DNA of 64,000 bases from CAXPZW01 sp964221845 (GCA_964221845.1 CAXPZW010000037.1:17605-81604); one strand, 5' to 3'. Positions 32,075-40,665 are shown, numbered from the stretch's first letter. Program-made: numbers and translations. Notes: a model not told the origin generated them from the letters alone.

Positions 32075-33856
32075 TCAGACCTCCAGTCCAATCACAAGGA
32101 TGTCGTCCACCTGCTCGGTGCGGCCTTTCCAGTCTTGGAACCTGGTTTTGAGTTCCATTTCCTGATCAATGAGGGACATGTCTTGGAACTCGGTGAGCAT
32201 TTGGGTGAAGCGCTTCTTGGTGAACTTCTTGTCGCGTTCGCCGCCGAATTGGTCGTAATAGCCGTCGGTGGTCATATAGATGCGGTCGCCCTTTTGCAGG
32301 GGGATGATGTGCTCGGTAAAGCGCTTGTTGTCCACCTTGAACGTACCGCCAATGGCTTGGCGTTCGCCTTTGAAGATGGTGAGCTCGCCGTCGCGGATGA
32401 AGTAGAGGTTGTGGAACGCGCCTGAGAAGCGCATTTCCATGGCGTCAAAATCAAAGTGGCACATGCTCATGTCCATGCCGGTGGACACGTTGGTATCGGT
32501 CTCGTGTTGCTTCATCTCGCGGATCACCAAATCGTCGATGCCGTTCATGATGTCCGCGGTAGAGGAGGTTTGCTTGTCGATTACAACCTGGCTCAGGAAG
32601 TTTGAACCGTTCATGCTCATGAAGGCCCCCGGCACGCCGTGTCCAGTGCAATCCACCGCTGCAATCCAGCAGGCGTTGCCCTTTTGATAGTGCCAGTAGA
32701 AGTCGCCTGAGACGATGTCCTTGGGGCGCCAGCACACGAAGGATTGTGCGAAGCTCTCTTGGATCACCGAGCGCGAAGGCAGCATCAATTGTTGGATGTG
32801 CTTGGCGGCGATGATGGACTCGGTCATTTGAAGGAAGTTGGTGCGCATCACCTCGGTCATGTGTTCGCGTTCGTCGGCCTGTTGGCGCATGACTTGGTTG
32901 GCCTTGGTGAGGTCCTGGGTGCGTTCGCGGATGATGTCTTCCATTTCAGTGAGCACCTTGTTGAGCCGCTGCTCTGAACGCTTAATGTCGGTGATATCAG
33001 TCACGTTCATCACATAGTGCCCAGGCTTGTCTGGGGAAGAGGTGAAGCGGATTTGAGCAAACAACTGTGCGCCTCCAAAATCACGCATCTCTAGTTTTTC
33101 TTGGAATTGACGGTGATCGTTGACCAGTGCATTCAGCATGTTACGCATGGCCTTAGTTTCTTCTTGGATGAAGAAGGTGGGCCAATGGGATTGCAATTCC
33201 TGGACGTTGAGGTCACCAAAGAGGGCCAGGAAGGCTTGGTTACAATGTTCAAAATCGAGGTAAGACCAGAGTTCTTTGAGAGTGTCAAAGGACAACCCGC
33301 GCAAACGCGGGTAACGTTCTTTGATGTCATCGGGTTTGCGGAAGGTGACCTCACACAACGGAACGCCGGCGTGGTGGAAGATTTGGGTGAAGCGGTTCTC
33401 GGTTTCCACCAAGTTGAGCTTCAGGTTGCGGCTGGTGTTGAGCCCGTGGCGCTTGACCAAGGCGTTGTCGACCGCCACGCCCAATCGCATGAGCGAGGAC
33501 TTGACCACGTAGTCGTCCACGCCTTCTTTGATGGTGTTGAGCAGGGTTTCTTCCGGGAGCTGGCCGGTGACCAGTATGAAGGGAATCTCCAGCCCTTTTT
33601 GTTGGACCAGCTGCAGGGCCTCCAGGCCTGTGAACATCGGCAGGGCGTAATCGGCAATGATTACGTCCGGCGCGCGTTCAGCTAGAGCCTGGATGAAGCC
33701 TGCGCGGTCTTTGACGTGGCGCACGGACCAGGAAGGGAATTCCGAGTGGATCTCGTGGCACATCAGGTCTGCGTCGAGTTGGTAGTCCTCGAGCAGCAGG
33801 ATGGAGATGCTTTGCTCGGCGAAGGTTACGCCGGCGGGGCGTGCTGTGGTGCTCAT
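32075..33856 (-). CDS. Response regulator with PP2C/SpoIIE phosphatase output
   Basis: 593 residues, cytosolic. A receiver domain comes first (ISILLLEDYQLDADLMCHE; phospho-acceptor in DVIIADYALPMFTG). A PAS-like region follows at about 150-290 (RFTQIFHHAGVPLCEV; YVMNVTDITDIKRSEQR). After it come a coiled coil (RERTQDLTKANQVMRQQ) and a C-terminal PPM/SpoIIE phosphatase with WIAAVDCTGHGVPGAFMSM and DDILVIGLEV. Such proteins dephosphorylate anti-sigma antagonists or related partners, but none is encoded nearby. ATG 33856 is chosen over TTG 33883. A CATCTTTG box at 33933-33926 may be the promoter. It ends the signalling cluster. Confidence 0.92.
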   Translation of the reverse strand: MSTTARPAGVTFAEQSISILLLEDYQLDADLMCHEIHSEFPSWSVRHVKDRAGFIQALAERAPDVIIADYALPMFTGLEALQLVQQKGLEIPFILVTGQLPEETLLNTIKEGVDDYVVKSSLMRLGVAVDNALVKRHGLNTSRNLKLNLVETENRFTQIFHHAGVPLCEVTFRKPDDIKERYPRLRGLSFDTLKELWSYLDFEHCNQAFLALFGDLNVQELQSHWPTFFIQEETKAMRNMLNALVNDHRQFQEKLEMRDFGGAQLFAQIRFTSSPDKPGHYVMNVTDITDIKRSEQRLNKVLTEMEDIIRERTQDLTKANQVMRQQADEREHMTEVMRTNFLQMTESIIAAKHIQQLMLPSRSVIQESFAQSFVCWRPKDIVSGDFYWHYQKGNACWIAAVDCTGHGVPGAFMSMNGSNFLSQVVIDKQTSSTADIMNGIDDLVIREMKQHETDTNVSTGMDMSMCHFDFDAMEMRFSGAFHNLYFIRDGELTIFKGERQAIGGTFKVDNKRFTEHIIPLQKGDRIYMTTDGYYDQFGGERDKKFTKKRFTQMLTEFQDMSLIDQEMELKTRFQDWKGRTEQVDDILVIGLEV

Positions 33857-33949
33857 GTAAGCCGCTATTGTCTTTTCAATCAATGCAGTTGATTACGGCA
33901 GGTTGAGCCGTTCAGAGTAGTACTCCAAAGATGGGAACTTAACCTTGGG

Positions 33950-34597
33950 TTATAGTTGAGCGGTCGGCGACAAATTGTGTAGGAGAATGTACTTGATCAT
34001 GTCCGAGTTGTTCTCCATGTTCATCTTTTGCAGGATGCGCGAACGGTAGGTGGAGATGGTCTTGGCGCTCAGTTTCAGCTGGTCGGCAATCACATTGTTG
34101 GCCTTGCCTTCGCCAATGGCCAAGAACACTTCGTACTCGCGGTCACTGAGGAGTTTGTGCGGCAGATCTTGGTTCTTGTTGTTCATCTCGCGGTACAACA
34201 ACTTGGTGATTTCTGGGCTGAGGTATTCGCCGCCGTCGTGGATGGAGCGGACGGCATCCACCAACACTTCGGGCTCAGAATCTTTGTGCAGGTAGCCGCT
34301 CGCGCCGGCCTTCAGCATGCGGATGGCAAACTGGTCCTCGGGGTACATGCTGAGCACCAGTACTTTCATGTCTGGGTAGAAAACCTTGATTTGCTTCAGC
34401 ACTTCCAACCCACTTCGGCCAGGCAAAGACACGTCAAGGATAATCAAATCGGGCTGCACCTTGCGCAGGCGCTGAAGCAGTTCCTCACCCGAAGAAATAT
34501 CATCGGCCAAAATGTTGATGTCGGGGTAGCTCGACAGGAGTTGACGCAGTCCTTGGCGGACAATCTTGTGGTCATCGCAGATAACGATATCAATCAT
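33950..34597 (-). CDS. LuxR/NarL-type response regulator (copy 1)
   Basis: 215 residues. The receiver domain has IVICDDHKIVRQGLRQLL and the phospho-Asp in LIILDVSLPGRSGLEV. The C-terminal LuxR helix-turn-helix is LSDREYEVFLAIGEGKANN and AKTISTYRSRILQKM. It is a close paralogue of the gene at 34726-35364, with the same blocks VSLPGRSGLEV and EDQFAIRMLKAGASGYLHKD. The start ATG 34597 is supported by the -7 box at 34632-34625. The nearby kinase at 35361-36872 is the obvious partner, an inference from position and from the HisKA_3/NarL pairing rule. Confidence 0.95.
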   Translation of the reverse strand: MIDIVICDDHKIVRQGLRQLLSSYPDINILADDISSGEELLQRLRKVQPDLIILDVSLPGRSGLEVLKQIKVFYPDMKVLVLSMYPEDQFAIRMLKAGASGYLHKDSEPEVLVDAVRSIHDGGEYLSPEITKLLYREMNNKNQDLPHKLLSDREYEVFLAIGEGKANNVIADQLKLSAKTISTYRSRILQKMNMENNSDMIKYILLHNLSPTAQL

Positions 34598-34624
34598 AGC
34601 TCGTGGTTTTCGAATTGTTTCCGA

Positions 34625-34632
34625 CAAAGGTA
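34625..34632 (-). promoter_or_regulatory. -7 promoter box of LuxR regulator copy 1
   Basis: The minus strand reads TACCTTTG, an exact match, 27 bases before ATG 34597. It overlaps the alternative upstream start at 34627 and so rules that start out. The inverted-repeat operator at 34677-34704 lies about 45-70 bases further upstream. Confidence 0.6.
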
Positions 34633-34676
34633 TGATAAGGGTCCTGTCAGCGCGTTAGGATTGCATCCCTTGAACA

Positions 34677-34704
34677 TGTAGGTGAATTCCTACACGCGTG
34701 TAGG
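34677..34704. promoter_or_regulatory. Operator-like inverted repeat TGTAGG-N6-CCTACA with a third half-site
   Basis: TGTAGG (34677-34682), six bases, CCTACA (34689-34694), then GTAGG again at 34700-34704. The three half-sites are spaced 11 bases start to start, about one helical turn, and the last two form the 16-base palindrome CCTACACGCGTGTAGG. The architecture equals the TGTAAG-N6-CTTACA box of the LuxR-type regulator GacA. It lies between the two tandem LuxR genes, upstream of the promoter of copy 1. Confidence 0.5.
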
Positions 34705-34725
34705 GCTCGAACAGGGGCGGGGTGC

Positions 34726-35364
34726 CTAGTTGTTGTACGCCAACTCGTGGATCATGATGTACTTCACCAGGTCCGAGTTGTTGTCCAGCGCCATCTTTTC
34801 CAGGATGCGCGAACGGTAGGTAGAAATGGTCTTGACCGAGAGCGACAGCTGCCGGGCGATGTCGCTGATGGATTTGCCTTCGCCGATGTAGAGCATCACT
34901 TCAAACTCGCGGTCGGAAAGTGTGGTGTGGGGCAGTTCCGATGCATTGCTGTGCATCTGTCGGTAGAGCAGCTGTGAGATTTTGGGACTGAGGTATTCGC
35001 CGCCTTGGCCGATGGTGGTGAGTGCCTCGTGCAGCACATCGGGGGCCGAGTCTTTGTGGAGGTATCCGCTGGCGCCTGCTTTGAGCATGCGGATAGCAAA
35101 CTGGTCTTCGGGGAACATGCTGAGCACCAACACGCGGATGTCTGGGTAGCTGGCGCGGATTTGCTTGATGACTTCGAGTCCACTGCGACCAGGCAGGGAC
35201 ACGTCCAAGATGAGCAGTTCGGTTTCGTTTTTACGCAAGACTTGCAACAGGGCTTCGGCGCTTTCCGCCTCGCCAACCACATCAAACTCCGGGAAGACGC
35301 CCACGATTTGCTTGAGGCCTTCGCGGACGATTTTGTGGTCGTCGCAAATGATGATTCGGGTCAT
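34726..35364 (-). CDS. LuxR/NarL-type response regulator (copy 2)
   Basis: 212 residues. The receiver domain has RIIICDDHKIVREGLKQIV and the phospho-Asp in LLILDVSLPGRSGLEVI. The LuxR helix-turn-helix at the C-terminus has LSDREFEVMLYIGEGKSIS and VKTISTYRSRILEKM. Its ATG 35364 overlaps the kinase stop (ATGA), so kinase and regulator are made together. It is a tandem paralogue of copy 1, and the copies still share long DNA blocks, for example around the GASGYLHKDS codons. The recognition helices differ slightly, so target sites may overlap but not coincide. Confidence 0.96.
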   Translation of the reverse strand: MTRIIICDDHKIVREGLKQIVGVFPEFDVVGEAESAEALLQVLRKNETELLILDVSLPGRSGLEVIKQIRASYPDIRVLVLSMFPEDQFAIRMLKAGASGYLHKDSAPDVLHEALTTIGQGGEYLSPKISQLLYRQMHSNASELPHTTLSDREFEVMLYIGEGKSISDIARQLSLSVKTISTYRSRILEKMALDNNSDLVKYIMIHELAYNN

Positions 35365-36872
35365 GTTGTTTCAGTTGTCAGTTCGGGCGACGGGATGCGA
35401 ATGCTGATCCGCGTTCCTTCGCCCGGAGTGCCCTGAATATCCAAGGAGCCTTCCCAGGCCCGCAGGCGTTCCCCGATGCCGAACAAGCCCAGTGATTTGG
35501 ACTGCTTGGCTTTTTCAAGGTCGATGCCTACGCCGTTGTCGCGGATCTCCAACGTCAAGTCGCCATCGGCGTAGTCCAACTTCACCCAGGCTTGACTGGC
35601 TTGGGCGTGTCGGTTGATGTTGGTCAGGGCTTCCTGTACAATCCGATACAAGGTAGTTGAAAGTTCTTTACCCGCTGTTTCTAACGCGGGGTTAACTTCC
35701 AACTCGCATACGGTCTGGTGATTTTTGTTGTGCATGTCCACATGCCACTCCAAGGCGGGCACAAGGCCAATGTTGTCCAGCACCACCGGACGCAGTTCAT
35801 GTGCGATGCGGCGCACGGTTTGAATGGTCTGGGTGTTGAGGTCAATCAGGTCGGCGAGTTTTTCCAGCATCCCTTCACGGTCCCAGCCTTCTTCCATGTC
35901 TTTGATGCTCTTCTGCACCCAGTAGAGTCCCAATTTCGCCGCGGTCAATTCCTGGCCCAGTTGGTCGTGGATCTCCATGGAAATGCGCTTCTTCTCTTCA
36001 TCGCGAATGGTCTCCAAGTGCTGGGAGAGCTGGTGCAAACGGTTGTTGACCTCGCAGAGCGCTTGCTCGTTTTGCTTTTGATGGGTGATGTCGGTGGCCA
36101 CCAGGATGACTCCTTCGGTTTGGCCGTTCTGCCCCAAGGGTCCCATGCCCACGTGCCACCATTGGTTGATCTGGTCGCCGTCTTGATCTCCGATCTCCAA
36201 GGTACGCGAGGCTTTTTGTGCCCAGCAGATGCCCAACTCCATCATGAGTTGGTCTTCGTGACCGGGAAAGAGCTCGATGATTTTCATGCCCACCAAATCG
36301 TGGGGTAGCTGTCCCGAAAATTGGCGGTTGGCATAGTCGATGATGCCGTTGCGGTCCGCGCGGAAAATCAGGTTGGGAGCGTTTTCGGCCAGCACCCGAA
36401 AGTTTTCTTCGCTTTGGCGCAGATTGGTGGTGGCCCGCTCTTTTTCCACCAGGTTGATCTTGTTCTCCAGCGCGTTGCTGATGGCGCTGGCCACACGGGT
36501 CAAGTCGTCCTTGAGCAAATAGTCGTCGGCGCCGGCTTTGAGGCAGGCCACCGCAGTTTCTTCGTTCACCCGACCTGTGCAAATCACAAAGGGGATGAAT
36601 GCGTCGTGTTCACGCACAAAGGAGAGCGCTTCAATTCCCGTGTAGTCCGGCAAGTTGTAATCGCTGACTACCAGGTGAGGTTGGAGGGTGATGAACATCT
36701 CCTCAAACGCATCGCGCGAGGCGGCGTGGTGCACCTCGGTGGGGCGTTCCAATCGGCGCAGGTGGAGCATGAGCAGCTCGGCATCGCTGGGGCGATCTTC
36801 CAGCAAGAGAATCACCAAAGTGGTGTTTCCCGCGGGCACGCGGTCTTGGAAGGTAGGTAGCGGTTCAAGCAT
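35361..36872 (-). CDS. Hybrid sensor histidine kinase (receiver-PAS-HisKA_3-HATPase)
   Basis: 503 residues with no membrane segment, so it is a cytosolic sensor. An N-terminal receiver (VILLLEDRPSDAELLMLHL; phospho-Asp in LVVSDYNLPDYTG) is followed by a PAS domain at about 150-270 (FRVLAENAPNLIFRADRNG). The HisKA_3 dimerisation helix has the phospho-His in RISMEIHDQLGQEL. The ATPase domain has the N-box VQEALTNINRHAQA, DNGVGID and GLFGIGERLRAWEG. HisKA_3 kinases usually phosphorylate NarL-type regulators, two of which follow. It is 2 bp downstream of the CheY-like gene and overlaps the regulator copy 2. Confidence 0.96.
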   Translation of the reverse strand: MLEPLPTFQDRVPAGNTTLVILLLEDRPSDAELLMLHLRRLERPTEVHHAASRDAFEEMFITLQPHLVVSDYNLPDYTGIEALSFVREHDAFIPFVICTGRVNEETAVACLKAGADDYLLKDDLTRVASAISNALENKINLVEKERATTNLRQSEENFRVLAENAPNLIFRADRNGIIDYANRQFSGQLPHDLVGMKIIELFPGHEDQLMMELGICWAQKASRTLEIGDQDGDQINQWWHVGMGPLGQNGQTEGVILVATDITHQKQNEQALCEVNNRLHQLSQHLETIRDEEKKRISMEIHDQLGQELTAAKLGLYWVQKSIKDMEEGWDREGMLEKLADLIDLNTQTIQTVRRIAHELRPVVLDNIGLVPALEWHVDMHNKNHQTVCELEVNPALETAGKELSTTLYRIVQEALTNINRHAQASQAWVKLDYADGDLTLEIRDNGVGIDLEKAKQSKSLGLFGIGERLRAWEGSLDIQGTPGEGTRISIRIPSPELTTETT

Positions 36873-36874
36873 GC

Positions 36875-37318
36875 TCAGATCAGTGTTTGATTGTGCGTTT
36901 TCCAGTAATACACCGATTCGCTGAGGGCCACCGAGTGTTCGTGGAAATTAATGGGTTTCACGATGTAGCTGTTGGCGCCTAGGTCGTAGGCGCGCTGGAT
37001 GTCGGCCTCCACAGCAGAGCTACTGTGGATGACCACCGGCATGGTGCTGAATTCTGCGTGCTTTCGGATTTCCTCGAGGACTTCAAAACCGTTCAGTTTG
37101 GGCAGCTTCAAATCCAGCAGCACCAACTTGATTGGGGTCATCGAGCGCACGCCGGCATACGCACCTTGGCCCAACAAAAAGTCGAGGGCTTCGGCGCCGT
37201 CGCGCACGAGAAACACATTTTCATCTACGCCCTTTTTCTTGAGGGCGATCAGGGTCAGTTCAGCGTCGTGAGGGTTGTCTTCAACCAGCAGTACTTCGGT
37301 ATTCTGCGCAGCAGACAT
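36875..37318 (-). CDS. Single-domain response regulator (Rcp1/CheY-like)
   Basis: 147 residues, a lone receiver domain. It has the acidic pocket VLLVEDNPHDAELTL, the phospho-Asp in LVLLDLKLPKLNGFEVLEE, the Thr/Ser switch VVIHSSSAVEADI and the Lys in NSYIVKPINF. The insert between beta 3 and alpha 3 (LGQGAYAGVRSMTPI) is typical of Rcp1-like proteins that pair with hybrid or phytochrome-type kinases. It has no output domain. It is the first gene of the kinase unit, and the kinase ATG lies 2 bp after its stop. An inverted repeat and a terminator of the preceding gene lie just upstream. Confidence 0.94.
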   Translation of the reverse strand: MSAAQNTEVLLVEDNPHDAELTLIALKKKGVDENVFLVRDGAEALDFLLGQGAYAGVRSMTPIKLVLLDLKLPKLNGFEVLEEIRKHAEFSTMPVVIHSSSAVEADIQRAYDLGANSYIVKPINFHEHSVALSESVYYWKTHNQTLI

Positions 37319-37349
37319 GGGCGTTCAGTCGTTCGGTTACTCACAAACA

Positions 37350-37369
37350 AAAGGGGCAAGCGCCCCTTT
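37350..37369 (-). terminator. Intrinsic terminator after the 37394-38122 gene
   Basis: On the minus strand, AAAGGGGC, loop GCTT, GCCCCTTT is followed by TGTTTGTG, giving an 8-bp stem with a T-rich tail. It separates the lipoprotein-like gene from the signalling cluster. Confidence 0.75.
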
Positions 37370-37372
37370 CTC

Positions 37373-37391
37373 TGTAGGTATGTGTCCTACA
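37373..37391. promoter_or_regulatory. Second TGTAGG-N7-CCTACA inverted repeat
   Basis: TGTAGG (37373-37378), TATGTGT, CCTACA (37386-37391). It has the same half-sites as the repeat at 34677-34694 but seven bases between them. It is 55-73 bases before the CheY-like gene that heads the kinase operon, with the terminator hairpin between site and gene. Confidence 0.45.
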
Positions 37392-37393
37392 TT

Positions 37394-38122
37394 TTATCCT
37401 GCGATCATCTCGTAGGTGACCATAAATTCTTCGTTTTCTGAGAACAAACCGTGGCCCAGTTCCAGCCACTTGCGTGCTTCGCTGGTGCTGCCTTCGCTGT
37501 CGAACATGGTGGCGCAGTGAATCAGCGCATCTCGCAGCAGGTCGGTTTGGGTCTCGGTCAGGGCGTTGCTCGCGCCTTCGCCCATGAGGGTTTCGGCGGT
37601 TTCAAAACTCAGCTGTGCTTCACGCGTGCTCTTGGCCTTGTGCTCCATGCACCCTTTCATGATCCACGCGCCCACATCGTTGTTGTCCAGCTTTGTGAGG
37701 TTCTTGTAATTGCCCTTGGCTTTGGTGTATTTCTCGCTGCTGATATGGCCAAACGATTCGCTCATCATTGCTGCGCGCAGCTCGTCAAAGAATTCGATGT
37801 AGTCGTCGTAATGCACATTGCTCTTGTCCTTCTTGCGATGTTTGACGGCATATTTGACGGATTCTTTGAAGGCATTCGGGTATTTTTCCTGAAGGTCCGG
37901 ATCGTCGTCTTTCAACGAGATTTTTTGGTAGCCCATGGACATGTAGAGGTAGGGCATGGGATCCTTGCGGGTGTCCTCATCGAGCGTGTAGCGTTCGGCT
38001 TTCTGCAGTAGTTTCTCATACTTCTCGTCCACCAAAAGTTCCAGCAGATCTGGATAATCTTGGGCGAATGAGGGCAGCATGAGGCCTGCAAACAGAAAGA
38101 GGAGTAGCGATTTTTTCATCAT
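37394..38122 (-). CDS. Exported protein, function unknown
   Basis: 242 residues with a signal peptide (KKSLLLFLFAGLMLPSFAQ). The mature part is helical and polar, with TPR-like pairs (YLYMSMGYQKISLKDDDPD; VGAWIMKGCMEHKAKSTRE; AQLSFETAETLMGEG). It resembles periplasmic helical-repeat proteins that are common in Bacteroidota, but I do not recognise a family. It is a single transcription unit ended by the hairpin at 37369-37350, divergent from the DEXH helicase. Confidence 0.75.
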   Translation of the reverse strand: MMKKSLLLFLFAGLMLPSFAQDYPDLLELLVDEKYEKLLQKAERYTLDEDTRKDPMPYLYMSMGYQKISLKDDDPDLQEKYPNAFKESVKYAVKHRKKDKSNVHYDDYIEFFDELRAAMMSESFGHISSEKYTKAKGNYKNLTKLDNNDVGAWIMKGCMEHKAKSTREAQLSFETAETLMGEGASNALTETQTDLLRDALIHCATMFDSEGSTSEARKWLELGHGLFSENEEFMVTYEMIAG

Positions 38123-38229
38123 AATCTGAGTTTGCGTGATCCGATATAAACAAAACTGGTGCCTAAATCAAAGTTAACACTTGAATTCCAAGAATAATTC
38201 TTCAATCCGACTTGTTATTATCGCCGCTG

Positions 38230-40665
38230 ATGGCAACCGCTCCTGACACCCCACTCACCGGCCACGATTGGTTTGAAGCCCGCGGCTGGACGGCCCACCC
38301 GTTCCAACAGGAGGCCTGGCGGCACTACGCCAATGCGGCCGACGGACTGGTCAACGCCCCAACAGGCAGCGGCAAAACCTACAGTTTGATGGTGCCTGCA
38401 CTGCTGGATTTGGTCCAAGACGGAGCACCACCCAAAGGGTTGCAGGTGATTTGGATCACGCCCATTCGGGCCCTCACCAAAGAAATTTTCATCGCCGCCG
38501 ACCGGATGATCACCGAGCTGGACTTGGACCTGACGGTAGGCATTCGCACCGGGGACACCCCCTCCTCGGAAAAAACCAAGCAGACCAAAAAGTGGCCGCA
38601 CCTGTTGATCACCACCCCCGAAAGTCTGCACATCATCCTCGCCCGACGCAGCGCCATCAAGGATTTGCAAACCGTACGCGCGGTGGTGGTGGATGAGTGG
38701 CACGAACTCATCGGTTCCAAACGCGGAGTGCTGATGGAACTGGCCCTCAGCCGTATGAAAACCTGGTGCAAGCACCTGCGCATCTGGGGCATCTCGGCCA
38801 CCATTGGCAACTTGGATGAAGCACGGGAAGTCCTTCTGGGCAAAGACCGGCAAGGCAAAGGGGTGGTGGTGCGCAGCGGCATCCAGAAGCAATTGACGGT
38901 CCGCTCCATCCTCCCTGATAAAATCGAGACCATGCCCTGGCACGGGCACATCGGCATCCTGTTGATGGACCAGGTGGTGGAGCTCATCGCAAAGCACCAA
39001 TCCACCTTGATCTTCACCAACACCCGCGGCCAATGTGAAATCTGGTACCACCGCATCATCCATGAACATCCGGAGTTGTCGGGTCTCATTGCACTCCACC
39101 ACGGTTCCATGGCCAAGGAGCAACGCTACTTTGTGGAGGACGCCCTGTACGACGGCAGGCTCAAAGCTGTGATCTGTACCTCCAGCTTAGACTTAGGGGT
39201 GGACTTTCGTCCGGTGGATGCCATTGTGCAAGTGGGCGGCCCAAAAGGAATAGCCCGGTTTGTGCAACGCGCCGGGCGCAGCGGCCACCGTCCCGGCGCA
39301 GAAAGCAAGATTTACTTTTTGCCCACCAACTCCCTCGAGCTCATCGAAGCAGCCGCCATGCGTACCGCCATCAAGGAGCAATACATGGAGTCCCGCGATC
39401 CGTACTTCCGCACCTTTGACGTGCTGGTGCAATACCTCACCACCTTGGCCGTAGGCGCCGGATTCCGCCCCGAAGAAATCCTGCCCGAAATCCGCAACAC
39501 CTTCTGCCTGGCCGAAATGAGCGATGAAGAATGGCACTGGTGCCTCTCGTTTGTCTCCAGTGGAGGACAGTCCCTGGCCAGCTACCCGGAATTCCACAAA
39601 ACCGAAATTGAGGAGGGCCTGTACCGGGTCACCAACCGCCGCATAGCGCGCCGTCACCGCATGAGTATCGGTACCATTGTGGGCGACATCAACCTCACGG
39701 TCAAGTACAAAAACGGCAAGCGCATCGGCTCCATCGAAGAAAGCTTCCTCTCACGCATGCGTCCGGGCGATTCCTTTTGGTTTGCCGGACGCAGTTTGGA
39801 ACTCATCCGCATCCGCGAAACCGTGGCCGAGGTCAAAGACACCAAACGCAAGACCGCCAAAATTCCGGCGTGGACCGGAGGGCGCTTGTCGTTCACCAGC
39901 AACATGTCAGCCATGCTGCGCAAGAAGCTGGAGGAGACCGTAGAAGGCCGCACCCAAGACGTGGAGATGATCAAACTCAAGCCCCTTCTGGATTTGCAAT
40001 TGGAGCGCTCGCACTTGCCTGCTGCCGGTGAGTTGTTGGTGGAACAGTTCCACACCGAAGAAGGGCACCACACCGTCTTTTTCCCCTTTGAAGGGCGATT
40101 GGTGCACGAAGGCATGGCCAGCATTGCAGCTTACCGCATTTCGCAAGAAGTGCCCATCACCTTTTCGCTGGCCTACAACGATTACGGGTTTGAGTTGCTG
40201 AGCCCCACACCGCTGGAACTGGACGAGGGCCGCATTCGCCGCGCCCTCAGCATCCAACACCTGACCCGCGATTTGCAGGCCGGCATCAACGCTACCGAAA
40301 TGGCCAATCGCAAATTCCGGGACATCGCTGTCATTTCAGGGTTGGTGTTTCAAGGCTTTCCTGGAGAACCCGTGCGGGAGCGACACCTGCAAGGCCACAG
40401 TCAGCTGTTTTTCAAGGTGTTTGAGGATCACGAACCGTCCAATTTGCTGCTGCGTCAAGCCTACGATGAAGTGATCGAGCACCAGTTGGAGATGTCGCGT
40501 TTTCGCGGATGCTTGGAACGCATAGCTGCTCAACGTTTGGTGCTCACCCTTCCACCCAAACCCACGCCATTTGCCTTCCCCATCATGGCCGACCGCCTGC
40601 GCGAGAAGATCACCTCGGAATCGGTGGAGGACCGATTGAAGCGCCTCTCGCTCGAATACCAGTAA
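38230..40665 (+). CDS. DEXH helicase of the DNA ligase-associated (Lhr-like) type
   Basis: 811 residues, superfamily 2 helicase. Motif I is APTGSGKTYS, motif II VVVDEWHEL (DExH), motif III GISATIG, and motif VI QRAGRSGHRPG. The long C-terminal region (FWFAGRSLELIRIRETVAEV; GRLSFTSNMSAMLRKKL) matches the ligase-associated helicase that elsewhere sits with an ATP-dependent ligase, an exonuclease and a phosphoesterase in a DNA-damage cassette. None of these partners is adjacent here. ATG 38230 was chosen over TTG 38212 because family members begin shortly before the FQQEAW segment. Confidence 0.92.
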   Translation: MATAPDTPLTGHDWFEARGWTAHPFQQEAWRHYANAADGLVNAPTGSGKTYSLMVPALLDLVQDGAPPKGLQVIWITPIRALTKEIFIAADRMITELDLDLTVGIRTGDTPSSEKTKQTKKWPHLLITTPESLHIILARRSAIKDLQTVRAVVVDEWHELIGSKRGVLMELALSRMKTWCKHLRIWGISATIGNLDEAREVLLGKDRQGKGVVVRSGIQKQLTVRSILPDKIETMPWHGHIGILLMDQVVELIAKHQSTLIFTNTRGQCEIWYHRIIHEHPELSGLIALHHGSMAKEQRYFVEDALYDGRLKAVICTSSLDLGVDFRPVDAIVQVGGPKGIARFVQRAGRSGHRPGAESKIYFLPTNSLELIEAAAMRTAIKEQYMESRDPYFRTFDVLVQYLTTLAVGAGFRPEEILPEIRNTFCLAEMSDEEWHWCLSFVSSGGQSLASYPEFHKTEIEEGLYRVTNRRIARRHRMSIGTIVGDINLTVKYKNGKRIGSIEESFLSRMRPGDSFWFAGRSLELIRIRETVAEVKDTKRKTAKIPAWTGGRLSFTSNMSAMLRKKLEETVEGRTQDVEMIKLKPLLDLQLERSHLPAAGELLVEQFHTEEGHHTVFFPFEGRLVHEGMASIAAYRISQEVPITFSLAYNDYGFELLSPTPLELDEGRIRRALSIQHLTRDLQAGINATEMANRKFRDIAVISGLVFQGFPGEPVRERHLQGHSQLFFKVFEDHEPSNLLLRQAYDEVIEHQLEMSRFRGCLERIAAQRLVLTLPPKPTPFAFPIMADRLREKITSESVEDRLKRLSLEYQ

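Noticed and set aside
31534..32091. Minus-strand frame of 185 codons
   Set aside because: It is antisense to the acyltransferase gene and includes the heptamer arrays; the translated repeats are meaningless.
34600..34725. tRNA-like folding in the gap between the LuxR genes
   Set aside because: The sequence has palindromes but no acceptor or T-arm consensus, and the palindrome is better explained as an operator.
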